DNA of 64,000 bases, taken from the NCBI GenBank assembly GCA_024803745.1, contig JANJXV010000025.1:17610610-17674609 (forward strand). The letters run 5' to 3'. Under the pieces are notes generated by a model. The model did not search any database and had not been told where the DNA came from. It saw nothing but the letters and a program-made list of their open reading frames with translations. This stretch comes from Megascapheus bottae (lineage: Eukaryota; Chordata; Mammalia; Rodentia; Geomyidae). The position numbers and the translations under genes were made by a program. Shown piece by piece: positions 52,825 through 64,000 of this stretch. How positions within the stretch are numbered: position 1 is the stretch's first letter; each line of letters opens with the position of its first letter.

Positions 52825-53397
52825 TTTTTTAATATCAGTCCTAGGGCTTGAACTGAGGGCCTGGGCTCTGTCCTTTGTGTCTTTTACTCAAGGCTAGCCC
52901 TCTACCACTTGAACTACTGCTCCATTTTTCCCATATATTTTATTGTAATTAATAGAAGGGTTACATTATATTTACCAGATAGAGGGTGCATTGCTTCACA
53001 TACATTGATTGGATTTTTTTTTTTTTGCAGTTTTTTAGTGGAGATAAGAATCTCACAGCTGGGAAGCAGTGGCTCACACCTGTAATCCTACCTATTCAGG
53101 AGGCTGAGATTTGAGGTTCAAAGCCAATAAAGACAGGAAAGTTTGTCTCCAATAAGCTACACAGAAAAAAAAAAAAAAAACAGAAGCAGCACTGTGACCC
53201 AAGTGGTAGAGCTCTAGCCTTGAGCAAAGAAGCTCCAGGATAGCACCTAGGCCCTGAGTTCAAGCCCCAGTACTGACAACATATAAAAATGAAAGAGTTT
53301 CACATGCTTTCCTGCCTGGGCTGGCTTTGAACCCTAATCTTCAGCTCTCAACCTCATTCAGTAGGTAAGATTACAGGTATGAGCCACGAGCGCTCAG
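52825..53397. mobile_element. Triple nest: minus SINE, unidentified repeat, plus SINE
   Basis: A minus B1-headed SINE is visible in three pieces (52825-52925, about 53018-53050, 53298-53397). It is interrupted by a fragment of the unidentified repeat family (52926-53012) and a plus B1-headed SINE (53055-53290). Confidence 0.7.
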
Positions 53398-53515
53398 CAG
53401 ATAACTGATTCTCATGTGCAATTTGGATTAGCACCCAGCCAATCCTAGCTTCAGTGATCCCTGGAATTGCAGCAGACACAGCACATGGGGGAGAGAAAAG
53501 AAGAAATCATAGCTC

Positions 53516-53728
53516 GGGGCCGGGAGTTTGGCCTAGTGGTTAAAGTGCTTGCCTAGCATGCATGAAGACCCGGGTTCGATTCCTCGGTACCACATACATA
53601 GAAAAAAGCCGGAAGTGGTGCTGAGGCTCAAGTGGTAGAGCGCTAGCCTTGAGAAAGTCCAAGGACAGTGCTCAGGCCCTGAGCTCAAGCCCAGGACTGG
53701 CAAAAAAAAAAAAAAAAAGAAGAAGAAG
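53516..53728 (+). mobile_element. ID-headed dimeric SINE with 18-bp target duplication
   Basis: Near-consensus copy. AAGAAGAAATCATAGCTC occurs at 53498-53515 and again at 53729-53746. All four pol III-type boxes (A and B in each monomer) are recognisable. Confidence 0.95.
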
Positions 53729-53814
53729 AAGAAGAAATCATAGCTCAAAGGAATTTGATGAGGAAGGCCAGAGTGAAACCACAAGACCAACAAGGCTGGT
53801 TTAGAAACAAACAA

Positions 53815-54240
53815 AAGCCAGGCGCAGTGGCTCAAGCTTGTAATTCCAGCTACTTGGGAATCATGGTTCAAGGCCAATCCAAGCATAAAATGTTGAGAGA
53901 CTCCATCTTAAGCAGTGGCTGGGTATAATAGTATATATACCTGTTATTCTCAACAACTCAGGGAAGTACAAATAGGAGGATCACAGTCCAAGTGAGGTTA
54001 ATATAAAGCAAGGCCTACCATGAAAATAAGCCCTGGGTTTGATTCCTTGGTACCACTAAGAAAAAGCCGGAAGTGGTGCCATGGCTCAAATGGCAGAGGA
54101 TTAGTCTTGAGCAAAAAGTGTCCAAGGACAGTGCCCAGGCCTTGAGTTCAAGCCCCAGGACTGGCAAAAATGTGGCTGAAGGTGTGGCTCAAGGGATGGG
54201 GTACTTACTCAGTAAGCATAAAATCTTGAATTTAATACCC
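53815..54240 (+). mobile_element. Old B1 head, truncated ID-headed SINE and ID-like monomer
   Basis: B1-like 53815-54000; 5'-truncated ID-headed copy 54028-54168; ID-like monomer 54172-54238. Confidence 0.65.
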
Positions 54241-54322
54241 AGAAGAAGAAGGAAAGAGGAGGAGGAGGAGGAGAAGGAGGGGGAGAAGGAGGAAGAGGAG
54301 AAGGAGGGGGAGGAGAAGGAGG
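54241..54322. repeat. (AGG)n/(GAA)n microsatellite
   Basis: Purine triplet repeat forming the tail of the preceding SINE. Confidence 0.9.
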
Positions 54323-54329
54323 CCAGCTC

Positions 54330-54690
54330 CTGAGCTTCTTTTTTAACTCAAGGCTAGTGCTCTACTACTTGAGTGCAGTTCCACTTTGTTTGGTAGTTTA
54401 TTGGAGTAGAGATAAGAATCTCTGCCAGGGGTGGCTTTGAACTGTGTTCATCAGATCTCAGACTCCATAGTAGCTAAGATTACAGGTGTGAGTCACAAGA
54501 GCCTAGTAGAGCCTTCCCCCCTCCCCAAGGCTACTGCTCTATTTTTTGAGCCACAGCTTCATCTGGCTACTTTAGTTCACTAGAGATAAGAGTCTTTTGG
54601 ACTTTTCTACCTGGGCTGGCTTTGAAACCTGATCCTCAGATCTCAGCCTGCAGAGTAGCAAGGATTCTAGGCATGAGCCACGTTGGTACT
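54330..54690 (-). mobile_element. Two tandem minus B1-headed SINEs
   Basis: Copies 54330-54515 and 54516-54690, each ending in GTGAGTCAC / ATGAGCCAC. Confidence 0.75.
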
Positions 54691-54714
54691 GAGTAGGACT
54701 ACTTTAAAAAAGGG

Positions 54715-54945
54715 TGGGCTGTCAAAACACTCTGGGTGCTGGCATGCCAAGAGGGATAAAATGTATCAAGTGCTTCTCTCCTCCAGCCTGACTAGGAAAG
54801 GCTGTTATTTCCAATTAACTATGAGAAAACTAGAAGTGGAGCTGTGGCTTCACATGGTAGAAGTGCTGGCTTTCAGTTGAAGAGCTCAGGAACAGCATCT
54901 AGGCCCAGAGTTCAAGCCCCATGACCCATCAAACAAACAAAAAAG
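54715..54945 (+). mobile_element. B1-headed dimeric SINE
   Basis: Diverged head, complete right monomer, tail AAACAAACAAAAAAG. Confidence 0.78.
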
Positions 54946-54954
54946 CAATGTCAG

Positions 54955-55470
54955 TAGAATGAGATTGATAGATGTCACGCATGTCACCAAAGATAAGCAC
55001 AGACTGCCTAACCCAGGCAGGGCAACCCAACCTGAGCCTGGCTGTAAACAATATTCCATTGTGGGCCTAGCCTATAAGACTCTAAGGCCAAGCTGTGAGG
55101 TCAAGAAAGGTTAGGAGCTCAGAAGACTAAAAACTGTATCCTGTGAAAGTCAAACTGTCTAAGCAAGACAGATGTAGAGCTGTTTGAATATTAAAAGAAA
55201 AAAAAAGGCTTGAGACCTTGGGTAAGGGAATACTTATTCTATTTTCTGCCCATACCTGCAGGCACCCCCATATACTAAACTCATGTAACCCCTGTCTGCT
55301 AGCTCAGATCCTATAAAAACCTTGACTCCAAGCCCACCCCCTGGACACAGCCTCTGTACCTGCGGGAAAGATCTAAGTCCCTCGCTGCAGTCCTAGCCTG
55401 TTGAGATTGAGTCCAACCTGTTTCCTTCTTTTCTCTTCTATTTTTCTAACAGTCTTCATGTTGGAGGAGA
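54955..55470 (+). mobile_element. LTR-like endogenous retrovirus remnant (solo LTR candidate)
   Basis: About 500 bp with a promoter-like CTATAAAAACC at 55311-55320, preceded by U3-like sequence and followed by a pyrimidine-rich U5-like end (TTTTTCTAACA). No retroviral coding sequence flanks it. I could not find a convincing target-site duplication, so the ends are uncertain. Confidence 0.4.
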
Positions 55471-55769
55471 ATTCGAGGGTGGGAGAGAAGCTAGTGGAAC
55501 AGCAGAGGAACAGTTAGCTTGGCTGAGGGCTACCAGAAAGGAAGTGATCGGTACTTAGGCTGAGTTTTGTTACAAATAAATACCTGTGAGCGGTAACACA
55601 AATCTGGAGGCTGGCATTTGAGCATATTGGCTGTGTGTTTGGAAAGAGATTAACAGAGACACATGCAAATAGGTTTACTGTCCCCAAAGGCCTCTTTTCT
55701 TCCACTCCTATCATATACACCCCAGACATACAAGGTAACAGGGAATGGACAAGAATTCCTGGTGGCAGA

Positions 55770-56075
55770 GAAAAGAGCCGGGTGCCATGGCTCATGCCTA
55801 TAATCCAAGATATTCAGGAGGCTGAGGTCTGAGGATTACAATTCAAAGCCAGCCTGGGCACTAAAACATCCGGGAGATTCTTATCTCCAATTAACCACCA
55901 GAAAACCAGAAGTGGTGCCGTGGCTCAAGCGGTAGGGCGGTAGCCTTGAGCTGAAGTGCTCAGAGACAGCCCAGAGTTCAAGCCTCACCATCGATGGGGT
56001 GGGGAGGGGGGAGAAGAAAAAGAAAAAAAAAAGCTCAGGGACAATGCCTAGGCCCTGAGTTCAAGTTCCAGGACC

Positions 56076-56131
<56 letters not shown>
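55770..56131 (+). mobile_element. B1-headed SINE, extra right-monomer piece and (CA)n
   Basis: Full copy 55770-56030, then a partial right monomer (56031-56078) whose tail is (CA)n at 56079-56131. Confidence 0.82.
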
Positions 56132-56134
<3 letters not shown>

Positions 56135-56619
56135 AGATAGCCCCTTCCTCAATGGGCCCTCCTTAGAGTGCAAGGGTAAACCCAGGACTTCCATGCGGCC
56201 TGGGAAACCAGGAAAAGCTTGCTCTATCTCTGAAGATAGAGGTAACCTGGGAGAAAGGATGTGGGTGGCTCCTGGCTGACCCCCCTCTTGTCCCTGGGTC
56301 CCCCATCAAAAGGACATCCCTCCTTTGCCCTGTACTTTCTGGCCCTGAGGCGAACCTTGTTGGCGCCAGTGACCTGTTAATATTTTCCACTCCTGGCGGT
56401 TATACAACATTTCACCTCAAAAATGCTTCCACCCCCTCACCAAAGGGCGCGTCTGTCCAGGGAGAAGAACCAATGGAGGTGACCCACCCGTGTTCTGGGT
56501 CTTGGAGCAGCCACAGCCCAACCCACGGAGGAAGGGGTGACAGAAATGTCATCCCAGCCAGGGAAAGCTCCATGGTCCCACGGGAAGCCAAGGTGGTTTA
56601 AAATCTGGTTTTCTTTCTT

Positions 56620-56838
56620 TTTTCTTTTCTGGCAATCGTGGGCCTTGAACTCGAGGCCTGGATGCTATCCCTGAGCTCTTCTGCTCAAGGCTAGCAGCAC
56701 TCTACCACTTTAAGCCACAGTACTACTTCTAGTTTCCTACTGGGTCATTGGAAATAAGAGTGGCTTCAAACCACGATCCTCCGATCTCAGCCTCCTGAGT
56801 AGCTAGGAGGACAGGCGTGAGTCTGTGCCCAGCTCTTT
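56620..56838 (-). mobile_element. B1-headed SINE
   Basis: Inverted copy, moderately preserved. Confidence 0.8.
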
Positions 56839-57159
56839 TTGAAAAAAAATAATAATTTCATTTGTTTTTTTAGTCTATTTCTTCTTAACTGTGTTTCATA
56901 CATTCGTTTAGAGGCCTCAGTGTCTTCCCCTCACAGCTGCGATGTTCCCTGGGGCACTCAAGGCCCTAACTGACTTCTTCTACCCCCCACCCCCACCCCA
57001 GCTCATCTCCCCACCTTACCCCACGCCCAGGCTCCATCCACAAGGTTCTTCTGCTTACTCCAGATTAGACCAAGCTCTTCGCCTCCTCAAGTGCTCAGCA
57101 TTGCCTGTCCCTTCTCTTGGAGAACAATTCCCATAGTTCCTTTCTCATTCTTTGGTGGT

Positions 57160-57265
57160 GGTGCTCTTGCTATTTTTGCCCAAGAATAGGACTTGAACTT
57201 GGTATTTGATGGTTTTGCTTATTGGCTGGTATTCTACCACCTCAGCCACACCTCCAACTCCTAGA
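57160..57265 (-). mobile_element. Degraded SINE fragment
   Basis: Resembles the inverted right monomer (ACTTGAACTTGG to CCTCAGCCACACCTCCAAC). Confidence 0.45.
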
Positions 57266-57819
57266 GTAAGTTGTATTTCCTTTCTTTCCTTCCTTCTTTC
57301 TTCTCCTTTCTCATCCTCAATCCCATTTTTCATCGTGTCTAGAATCTTCCCTGGCCATTTCATAAATGTAAGGTCTGCAGGGTGCTGTCTGCCACAGAAT
57401 TCCTTCTATTTCCTTCAGGATGTAAAATACATAGATCACACTCTGTCATTCTTGTTTCCTTCTTGGCAGCTCTCCAAAAGCCAGTATCTTGTCCATCTTG
57501 TTCCTGCTGGTATCCAGCACAAGGTTTGACACAAGCCAGGTGGCAAATGACTATTGGAGGAGAAAGTACACCTGATCGATTCATTGACTTACTGCTTAGT
57601 TACTCGCTAGTGGGACAGGTTTGGTTTGGTTTTGTTCTGGTGGTTGCTTCTAGAGTTGAAATTCAAAGCTTTGTGCTTCCTAGAGAGGTACACACCAGCC
57701 TTTTTGGTTCCATTGTTCAGATTGTTTGTTAGCTTTTGTGTTTTGTTTTACCCTGGTTAGCCTGGACCAAGAGTCTCCTACCATAGTTGGGAAACAATGG
57801 AAATAGTATACACAGACAT

Positions 57820-57955
57820 ACACCACAACTCCCAGCTTGTTGATTGATGTGGGTGTCTCACTACCATTTTGCCTGAGCTGGCCTTAAAACATAATCCTCT
57901 TGATCTTCACCTCGCTACTGCTGGGATTATAGATATGAGCTACCACACCCAGCCC
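57820..57955 (-). mobile_element. Old inverted B1 element
   Basis: GCTGGCCTTAAAAC through GGGATTATAGATATGAGCTACCACACCCAGCC is a classic B1/Alu-type head in reverse. Confidence 0.65.
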
Positions 57956-58109
57956 TATCAGTAATTTTCCTGCAAGTCTATTGTGTGAGGTTTGGAATCA
58001 TCCTGAACCAGGTGCCCCCCGAAAACACTGAGTCGGCTGCTTGCTATGTGGAATAAGTCTGTGTGTCTGGGGAAAAAAAAAATCTATGAATTCCTCAGGG
58101 AAACCCAAA

Positions 58110-58404
58110 GACGACGACTTAGACCAGATGCTGATGGTTCACGCCTGCAATCCTGGCTACTCAGGAAGCTGGGATCACAGTTCTAAAGCTAACCTGGCTG
58201 GAAAGTTTTTGAGACGCTTATCCTCAATGAACCCCCAAAAAACCACAAGTGTCACTGTGGCTGAAAGTGGTAGACTGCTACCCTTGAACAAAAGACATCA
58301 GGGACAGTGCCCAGGCTGTGAGTTCAAGTCCCATGAATGAGAGGAGGAGAAGGAAGAAAAGGAGGAGGAAGAAGAGGAGGAGGAGGAGGAGGAGGAGGAG
58401 GAGG
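58110..58404 (+). mobile_element. B1-headed SINE with (AGG)n tail
   Basis: Diverged full-length copy; purine triplet tail at 58341-58404. Confidence 0.82.
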
Positions 58405-59289
58405 GAAGCCTTCCTCCCAGAAACTTCTGGCCATGTGTGTACTTCAGAGTCTCACTGCTACATCCTCTCTTGTCAGGAGGTGAAATAGGGGTGGAGCGGG
58501 GGCTGGAGAGAAGCTGTGGAACCTTCCTGACCCTCTGGCAGTGGTTCTATCCCATAAAAGCCTCACCTGGGGGCTGAGGAGGAGGGACAGAGAAAGCTTT
58601 GTGGCTTCCTCTCTGTCCCTGCCCAACCACCCCAGACTAGTGCTCTGTGATCATGGAAACTCTCCTGAGGGACAAGAAGTCACTGCCCCAGGACAGAGGC
58701 CACCACGCACGTTGCCACTCACTGTCCACTCTGCACGAATGGCAGGACCTGAACTTCCACTCTTAAGAGTCCATTTCTTTCCTCCCAGCCTTCCTTTGTG
58801 CCAGGCCCAGCTCCCCAGAGGCCTTCCAGGTTAGTGGAACTGGACTATGCATGCCAGGATACCCCAAGAAGACCTTCTACTGGGGAACCCCAAATATGCT
58901 TGGGGTGTTTCCTTAGACCAAGCAGAGAAAGGCATCCAAGAGGCTGGTGGGGAAAACAGCTGTTCAGAGTAAGTGGACAGCCACCACCTGACCAGAGAGC
59001 CTTCCATCTCGTTCTCAGACAAACTCCATGACCCAGAGGTCCCGTTCCCAGTGACATCATCCTCTCTCACACTGTAGACGGAAATGAGCTCAGGGTGGCC
59101 CTCAGAGGCGGCCTGTTTACTTACAAAGACCCTGGCTGTCAGCAAAGCTGTAACCAGACATTCCCTGTCCTGGCCAGTATGAAGCAGAAATTTCCTTAAA
59201 CACATTACTTTGGCCAATGTCTCATTTATGTTAGAAAAAAAAATTAAATAATTTTTCTTCTTTTCAATAGGAAAATTCCCAGTTTAAGG

Positions 59290-59650
59290 AAGGCACTGGT
59301 GGCTCATACCTGTAATCCCAGCTACTGCGGAGGCTGAGATTTGAGGATTGAGCCTTGAAGCCAGCTAGGGTAGGAAAGTCTGTGAGACTCTTAACCACAC
59401 ACACACACACACACGCAGTTTTGCCCAGTACTGGTGGCTCACATCTATAATCCTTGCTACTCAGGAGGCTGAGATCTGAGGATCACAGTTCGAAGCCAAT
59501 ACAGGCATAAAGTCTGTGAGACTCTTCTCTCCAATAAACTACTCAGAAAAAGCCCGAAGTGGCGGCGTGACTCAAGTGGTACAGTGCTAGCCTTGAGTAT
59601 CAAGAGGCTTAGAGACAGTACACAGGCTCTGAGTTCAAGCTCTAGAATAA
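59290..59650 (+). mobile_element. Two tandem B1-headed SINEs
   Basis: First copy is head-only (59290-59400) ending in (CA)n at 59396-59415; second copy 59425-59650 is complete. Confidence 0.8.
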
Positions 59651-60439
59651 TTGGGGGGGGGGGAAACCTCCTCCCAGAAGGTCTTTTGCAAACTAAGTTA
59701 TTCCCATCTCTTTGGTAAATCTCTAGAGCTAGGAGACCCCCAAACCACACCTCAGTGGCCTGTGAGGGAGCGGGAGGGAAGGCCCTCTCCCAGCCTGCCC
59801 CAGGGCCTGAGGGCCACCCTAAACTCACTCCCACAGCGGCTCCCAGCTCAGGAACCCCAGCTGCACCCTGGACCCCTCCCTCATTCTCTGCAGGTCATGG
59901 ATATTTCAGGAGAGCCCCAGACAGCTGCCAGCTTTAACCGGATCCAGGGGTTTCCCAGGATGGACACCCTGCTGGAGGAGAACTCTCCCCTGCCTTTCCA
60001 AAACGCATCTCATGTGGGCTCCCAGCTAGAACTCAGCCCTTCTAGAGGGGACAGGAATCATGTAATCCAAGATCCTAAGGCCACCTATATCAGCATGAGG
60101 GTGATCCTCTCCCCCCCCCCCCCACAGTTATCAGGCATGGCAAACAGCTGCCCTGGCTGTCCTGGTCACTGCTGGGGTTGGGCGGGCAGGTGCAGGCATG
60201 TCTGGGAGCTGAGGCCTGACCTGACCCAGCTCTGCTTTGAGACAGATTCTGCTGAGTCCAGGGTCTCTTGTAGCCCCGCCCACCCACCCAGGGGCTGGGG
60301 GCGGAGTCAGGCAGGAGGAAAGTTCAAGTTGTGTTTCACCCTGCTTATGTGTATGTATGCCATAGACTGGGAAGATTCAATGGGTCCAAATCAGAGGGAG
60401 GGGAGGAGAGGTGGAGAAAGAAGCTTCCACTGAAATCAC

Positions 60440-60810
60440 AGCCAGAGCCAACCCAAGAGACTTATCTCCAATTAACTACTCAAAAACCAGAAGTGAAGCG
60501 GTTGTTCAAAGTCCTAGAGTGCTAGCCTTGAGCACAAAAGCTCAAGGACAGTGTCCAGGCCCTGAGTTCAAGTCCTGAAACCATATTAAAAAAAAAAAAT
60601 CACCAGGGCCGGGAGTTTGGCCTAGTGGTAGAGTGCTTGCCTAGCATGCACGAAGACCAGAGTTCGATTCCTTGGTACCATATACATTGAAAAAAGCTTG
60701 AAGTGGTGCCGAGGCTCAAGTGGTAGAGTGCTAAGCCTTGAGAAAGTCCAAGGACAGTGCTCAGGCCCTGAGCCTAAGCCCAGGACTGGCAAAATAAATA
60801 AATAAATAAA
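60440..60810 (+). mobile_element. Right-monomer fragment followed by ID-headed SINE
   Basis: Headless copy 60440-60600 with A11 tail; full ID-headed copy 60607-60810 with AAATAAATAAATAAA tail. Confidence 0.85.
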
Positions 60811-60814
60811 AATC

Positions 60815-61040
60815 ACAGCCAGGCTGGGTGCTGGTGGCTCACACCTGTAAAGTACTGCTACTCAGGAGGCTGAGATATGAGTGCTGTGGTTCAAGGCCAG
60901 CCTGGAGAAAAAGTCCATGAGACTCTTATCTCCAATAAATAACCCCCCCCAAAAAAGCCATACATGGAGTTGTGGCTTAACTGTAGAGTGTCAGCCTCTG
61001 TGAAATAGCTAAGGGATGGCACTACACCCTGAGTTCAAGA
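60815..61040 (+). mobile_element. B1-headed dimeric SINE
   Basis: Diverged right monomer followed by purine-rich sequence to about 61130. Confidence 0.78.
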
Positions 61041-61814
61041 TGGAGATGAGATGGAAGAAGATGAAGAGAATGGAGGGCTCAGGGGAAGAAGAAAATGAGG
61101 AGGGAGGAGGGAGGAGGAAGAGGAGAAGAGAACACAGAGACCCCATCCACAGGTGTACATCCACAGTGACATGGAGTCACACTAGTCTCAGCCACAGCAT
61201 GTCTACCTAGAACCCAGCTCTTAAGCAGCAACACAGCCAAAGCCAGATGAACGGCATAAACTGCCTCTGATCTACCCAAAAGCAGAGCCATTGGCCTGAG
61301 ACAGACTCAGGGGCAGGGAAGGGGGGAGACACCTGCCCACAGAGACCCCCCCCTGAGGAGTCCCACACTGTCTGCTCCCACCTCTTTTGTCTGCATTTCA
61401 GGGGCTCCTAGAGGAATTGGCCAGCCCTGTAATCTCCCCCACAATCGCAGTGTCAGAAAAGCAGATGGGGAGTGTTGAGGCTGCTTTCTTGTAGTCTCGC
61501 CAAGTCCAAGTTGGGCTTCACTCTGGGTAATGGCAGAGCCCCACATAGGCGCTGTTGCCCCAGCTCTGTTTCCGATGCGATGATTTAGGAGCACCTGGCG
61601 AAGTGCTTTGCCAAGGGGCCTTCTTCCTCAGGAAATGGCTTCACCATCAGCCTGATCTCCAAAACAGACGGAGGATGAAAACACGCTATGTCCCAAACCA
61701 CAAGCTCGTCACTGCAGCCACAAGGTCCAGAGTTAGCAGGCTGTAAGAAGGAAAGACGGCAGCTTCTAATCTTACTTCTATCCTAACTGTCAGTGTCTAC
61801 TTCTATGAAACCAG

Positions 61815-62060
61815 CTAATATGCTCTGCGCACTGATGGCTCAGACCTGTAATCCTAGCTACACAGGAGGCTGAGCTCTGAGGATTACAGTTCAAAGCCAG
61901 TCCAGGCAAGAAAGTTTAGGAGACGCTTATCTCTAATGAACCAGAAGAAAACCAGAAGGAGAGCTGTGGCTCAAAAGGGTAGAACACTAGACTTGAGCAA
62001 AAGAGCTCAGGGACAGCACCCAGGCCCTGAGTTCAAGCCCCAGGACTCACAAAAAATCAG
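61815..62060 (+). mobile_element. B1-headed dimeric SINE
   Basis: Full-length, short A tail. Confidence 0.82.
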
Positions 62061-62699
62061 TTATTTGGATGAGTTGACCACAGATTCAGCAGAGGTGAAG
62101 GGGCTGGGATCTCAGGGACAGTGGCCTATTTATTTCCTCTTTACTGACAGCTGTCATCACAAACACAAGGCTGTGTCCAAAGGGGCTTCTGGCTGAAGTA
62201 CCTGGTACAATCCCTGGTAAAATAGGAATGTCCTGTCTAACCTGGACATGCTCAGTAACCTCTTCTTCCTCCCCTTCCCCTTGGCAGGTCCCCCAGGCTG
62301 CCGCTGGAAGTGGACACGGGGGCTGCAGCCCCAGCGGCCAGTACAGCCAAGACAGGAATGAGGCTCCATACAGATGGCCAGACTCAGACACGGGGAGGCT
62401 GTTTATTCTCTCATGTCCCAAACGTTTCAGACCATCGGGAGGACTTGGCTGTTGGCAATCCCTGGATACATGGTGTCAGAGAAGCCCTAATCAGATCAGG
62501 CTGAGCTCTGAACAAGGCGGGGAGGGGGGGAGACCCTCCCCCCCCCACGCCCAACCGCCTCTCATTCAATGCCATGTGAGTCTCTGAATTTGCCTCCTGA
62601 TTCTGCAGTGATGAAGAGGGACAGGGCAACCAGATGCGAACTCAGGACTGAGGCAGGAAGATGATGAGTTCAAGACTACCCTGAGTTATAGTGTCTCAA

Positions 62700-63190
62700 A
62701 AACCAATCAGCAGCTGGCCTGGTTGGCTCACACCTAGTCTTAGCTATTCAGTACACTGAGACCTGAAGATCGCTGTTCAAATCCAGCTTGGACAGAAAAG
62801 ACCACCCCCCCCACCCCAGACTCTTTTTTTCTTTTTTTTTTTTTGTAGGTCATGAGGCTTGAACTTGGCCTCAGTGCTGTCCCCGAGCTCTTCAGTTCAA
62901 GGCTACCACCCTACCCTTGAGCCAAGCCCCACTTCCCATTTTCTAGAGGTTAATTGGAGATAAGAGTGTCAGGTCGTTTTGTGACTGGGCTGGCTTTGAA
63001 CCGTGATCCTCACATCTCAGCCTCCTGAGTAGCTAGGGTTACAGGCGTGAGCCACCAGCACCGCTCAGACTCTTATCTCCAATTAACCACTCAAAAGCTA
63101 GAAGTGGCGTTATGGCTCAAGTGGTAGAACACTAGCCTGGAACACAAAGAGGTCATGAACTTGAGTTCAAGTCCAACCAACAACCAAAAA
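62700..63190. mobile_element. Nested SINEs with 9-bp target duplication
   Basis: Plus B1-headed host (62700-62825 and 63066-63190) split by a minus B1-headed copy (about 62826-63065). CAGACTCTT is present at 62817-62825 and 63066-63074. Confidence 0.85.
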
Positions 63191-63509
63191 AGTATGAATA
63201 AACCATCAAACCAATAGTTGGACCTTTCTCAACACCATTATAATTTTTAAATGCAGCACAAGATTCTGCCTCACGCATCTCATCAGCTCCTCCCCCCAAC
63301 CCCAAATATACTTTTCTGCTGGGAACAAATGGGATTCCTGGAAACCAAGCCACATCACCTACCCACAGTGCCTTGTTTATTATTTTCTTCTCAAGTATAA
63401 TTTAATCCCGTTTTGGGTGACAATCTACCATTACTCTCCACTATCCTGGGAGGAGTTTTTTTGCATCTTTTCATCCATTTCACTCCGTTTTCATCCATTC
63501 ACTCAGCAA

Positions 63510-63755
63510 ACTTTTTTTTTTCCTATGCCAAAGCTGAAGCTTGAACTCGGGGTTAAGGAGCTGTCCTTTTGTCCTTTAGCTTTTTCACTCAAGGCTGCCA
63601 CTCTAACACTGGACTCACAGACTCACCTGTGACTTTTGATGGTTAACTGGGGATAAGAGCCTCATAAACTTTTCTTTGGGGCTTGGCTGGCTTTGAACTG
63701 TGGTCCTCAAGCTCCTGAATAGCTGAGATTGTAGGCATGAGCCACTGATACCTGA
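63510..63755 (-). mobile_element. B1-headed SINE
   Basis: Diverged inverted copy ending GGCATGAGCCACTGATACC. Confidence 0.75.
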
Positions 63756-63784
63756 CTCACATTTTTCTTGCTCTTTTCCATGAT

Positions 63785-64000
63785 TCCTCAGGACTACCTA
63801 CACAGAAAAAGGCTGAAGTGGTGTGGTACCTCAAGTGGTAGAGTGCTAGCATTGAGCAAAAGAAGCTCAGAGGACAGTTCCCTGAGTTCAAGCCCCAGGA
63901 CTGACAAAAAAAAAAGTCTCAAGGACTTTTCTGTCTGGGCTGGCTTTGAACCTGGATCCTCAGATCTAGCCTTCAAAGTAGCTAGGATTATAGGTGTGAG
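63785..64000. mobile_element. SINE fragments at the window edge
   Basis: Plus ID-headed 3' part (63785-63915) followed by the B1 head of a minus-strand element that runs off the window. Confidence 0.7.

Larger units (their letters stand above)
50761..64000. other. Sequence upstream of CILP
   Basis: 13 kb without recognisable exons. The repeat-poor tracts 50760-51590, 52015-52820, 55480-55765, 56135-56615, 56850-57155, 58405-59280, 59655-60435, 61040-61810 and 62065-62695 are GC-moderate and may contain CILP regulatory sequence. I could not identify any gene in them. Confidence 0.8.

Noticed and set aside
59651..60433. 260-codon open frame on the plus strand upstream of CILP
   Set aside because: It starts in a SINE tail, crosses a C14 run, has no recognisable domain and sits in GC-rich DNA where long chance frames are common. 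No splice or promoter context supports it.
60440..64000. Possible 3' end of PARP16, expected next by synteny
   Set aside because: No frame on either strand resembles PARP16's C-terminal region or another exon; the segment is SINEs and unassigned sequence.

Overview
The window is mammalian nuclear DNA, almost certainly from a rodent. Genes are split by GT-AG introns, there is one CpG-island promoter, and roughly half of the non-coding sequence is short tRNA-derived and B1/7SL-like SINEs. The two dominant SINE types share one right monomer, joined either to an ID-like tRNA head or to a B1-like head. This structure resembles the published IDL-Geo (Geomyoidea: kangaroo rats, pocket mice, pocket gophers) and B1-dID families. 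I therefore favour a castorimorph/geomyoid rodent, but only moderately.

Two genes are recognisable, both on the minus strand. Positions 1-20719 hold the 5' part of CLPX, the mitochondrial AAA+ unfoldase of the ClpXP protease. Exons 1-4 (codons 1-173) are present: presequence, linker and zinc-binding domain. The AAA+ core lies beyond the left edge. Its promoter is a CpG island at about 20.0-21.3 kb. Positions 36125-50684 hold a complete, intact CILP (cartilage intermediate layer protein 1): a 5' non-coding exon behind a TATA box, then eight coding exons summing to 3552 nt (1183 aa), stop at 36371 and an AATAAA signal at 36143-36148. CLPX next to CILP on the same strand matches the mammalian order as I recall it for human 15q22 (CLPX-CILP-PARP16).

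Region by region: 1-20.6 kb, CLPX introns packed with SINEs; 20.0-21.3 kb, CLPX promoter/CpG island; 21.3-36.1 kb, intergenic, SINEs and microsatellites; 36.1-50.7 kb, CILP; 50.7-64 kb, sequence upstream of CILP with SINEs, an LTR-like remnant and microsatellites. PARP16 would be expected further right, but I see no exon of it. The two genes are unrelated in function (matrix proteostasis versus cartilage extracellular matrix).

I found no new multi-gene system. The observations worth following are in the mobile-element fraction (exact target-site duplications, nested insertions, a SINE sublineage with a duplicated segment, an unidentified repeat family), one unexplained coding-like island inside CLPX intron 1, and a triple E-box upstream of CILP. 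Exon boundaries were worked out by hand from splice sites and reading phase; SINE limits are accurate to about 5-10 bp.
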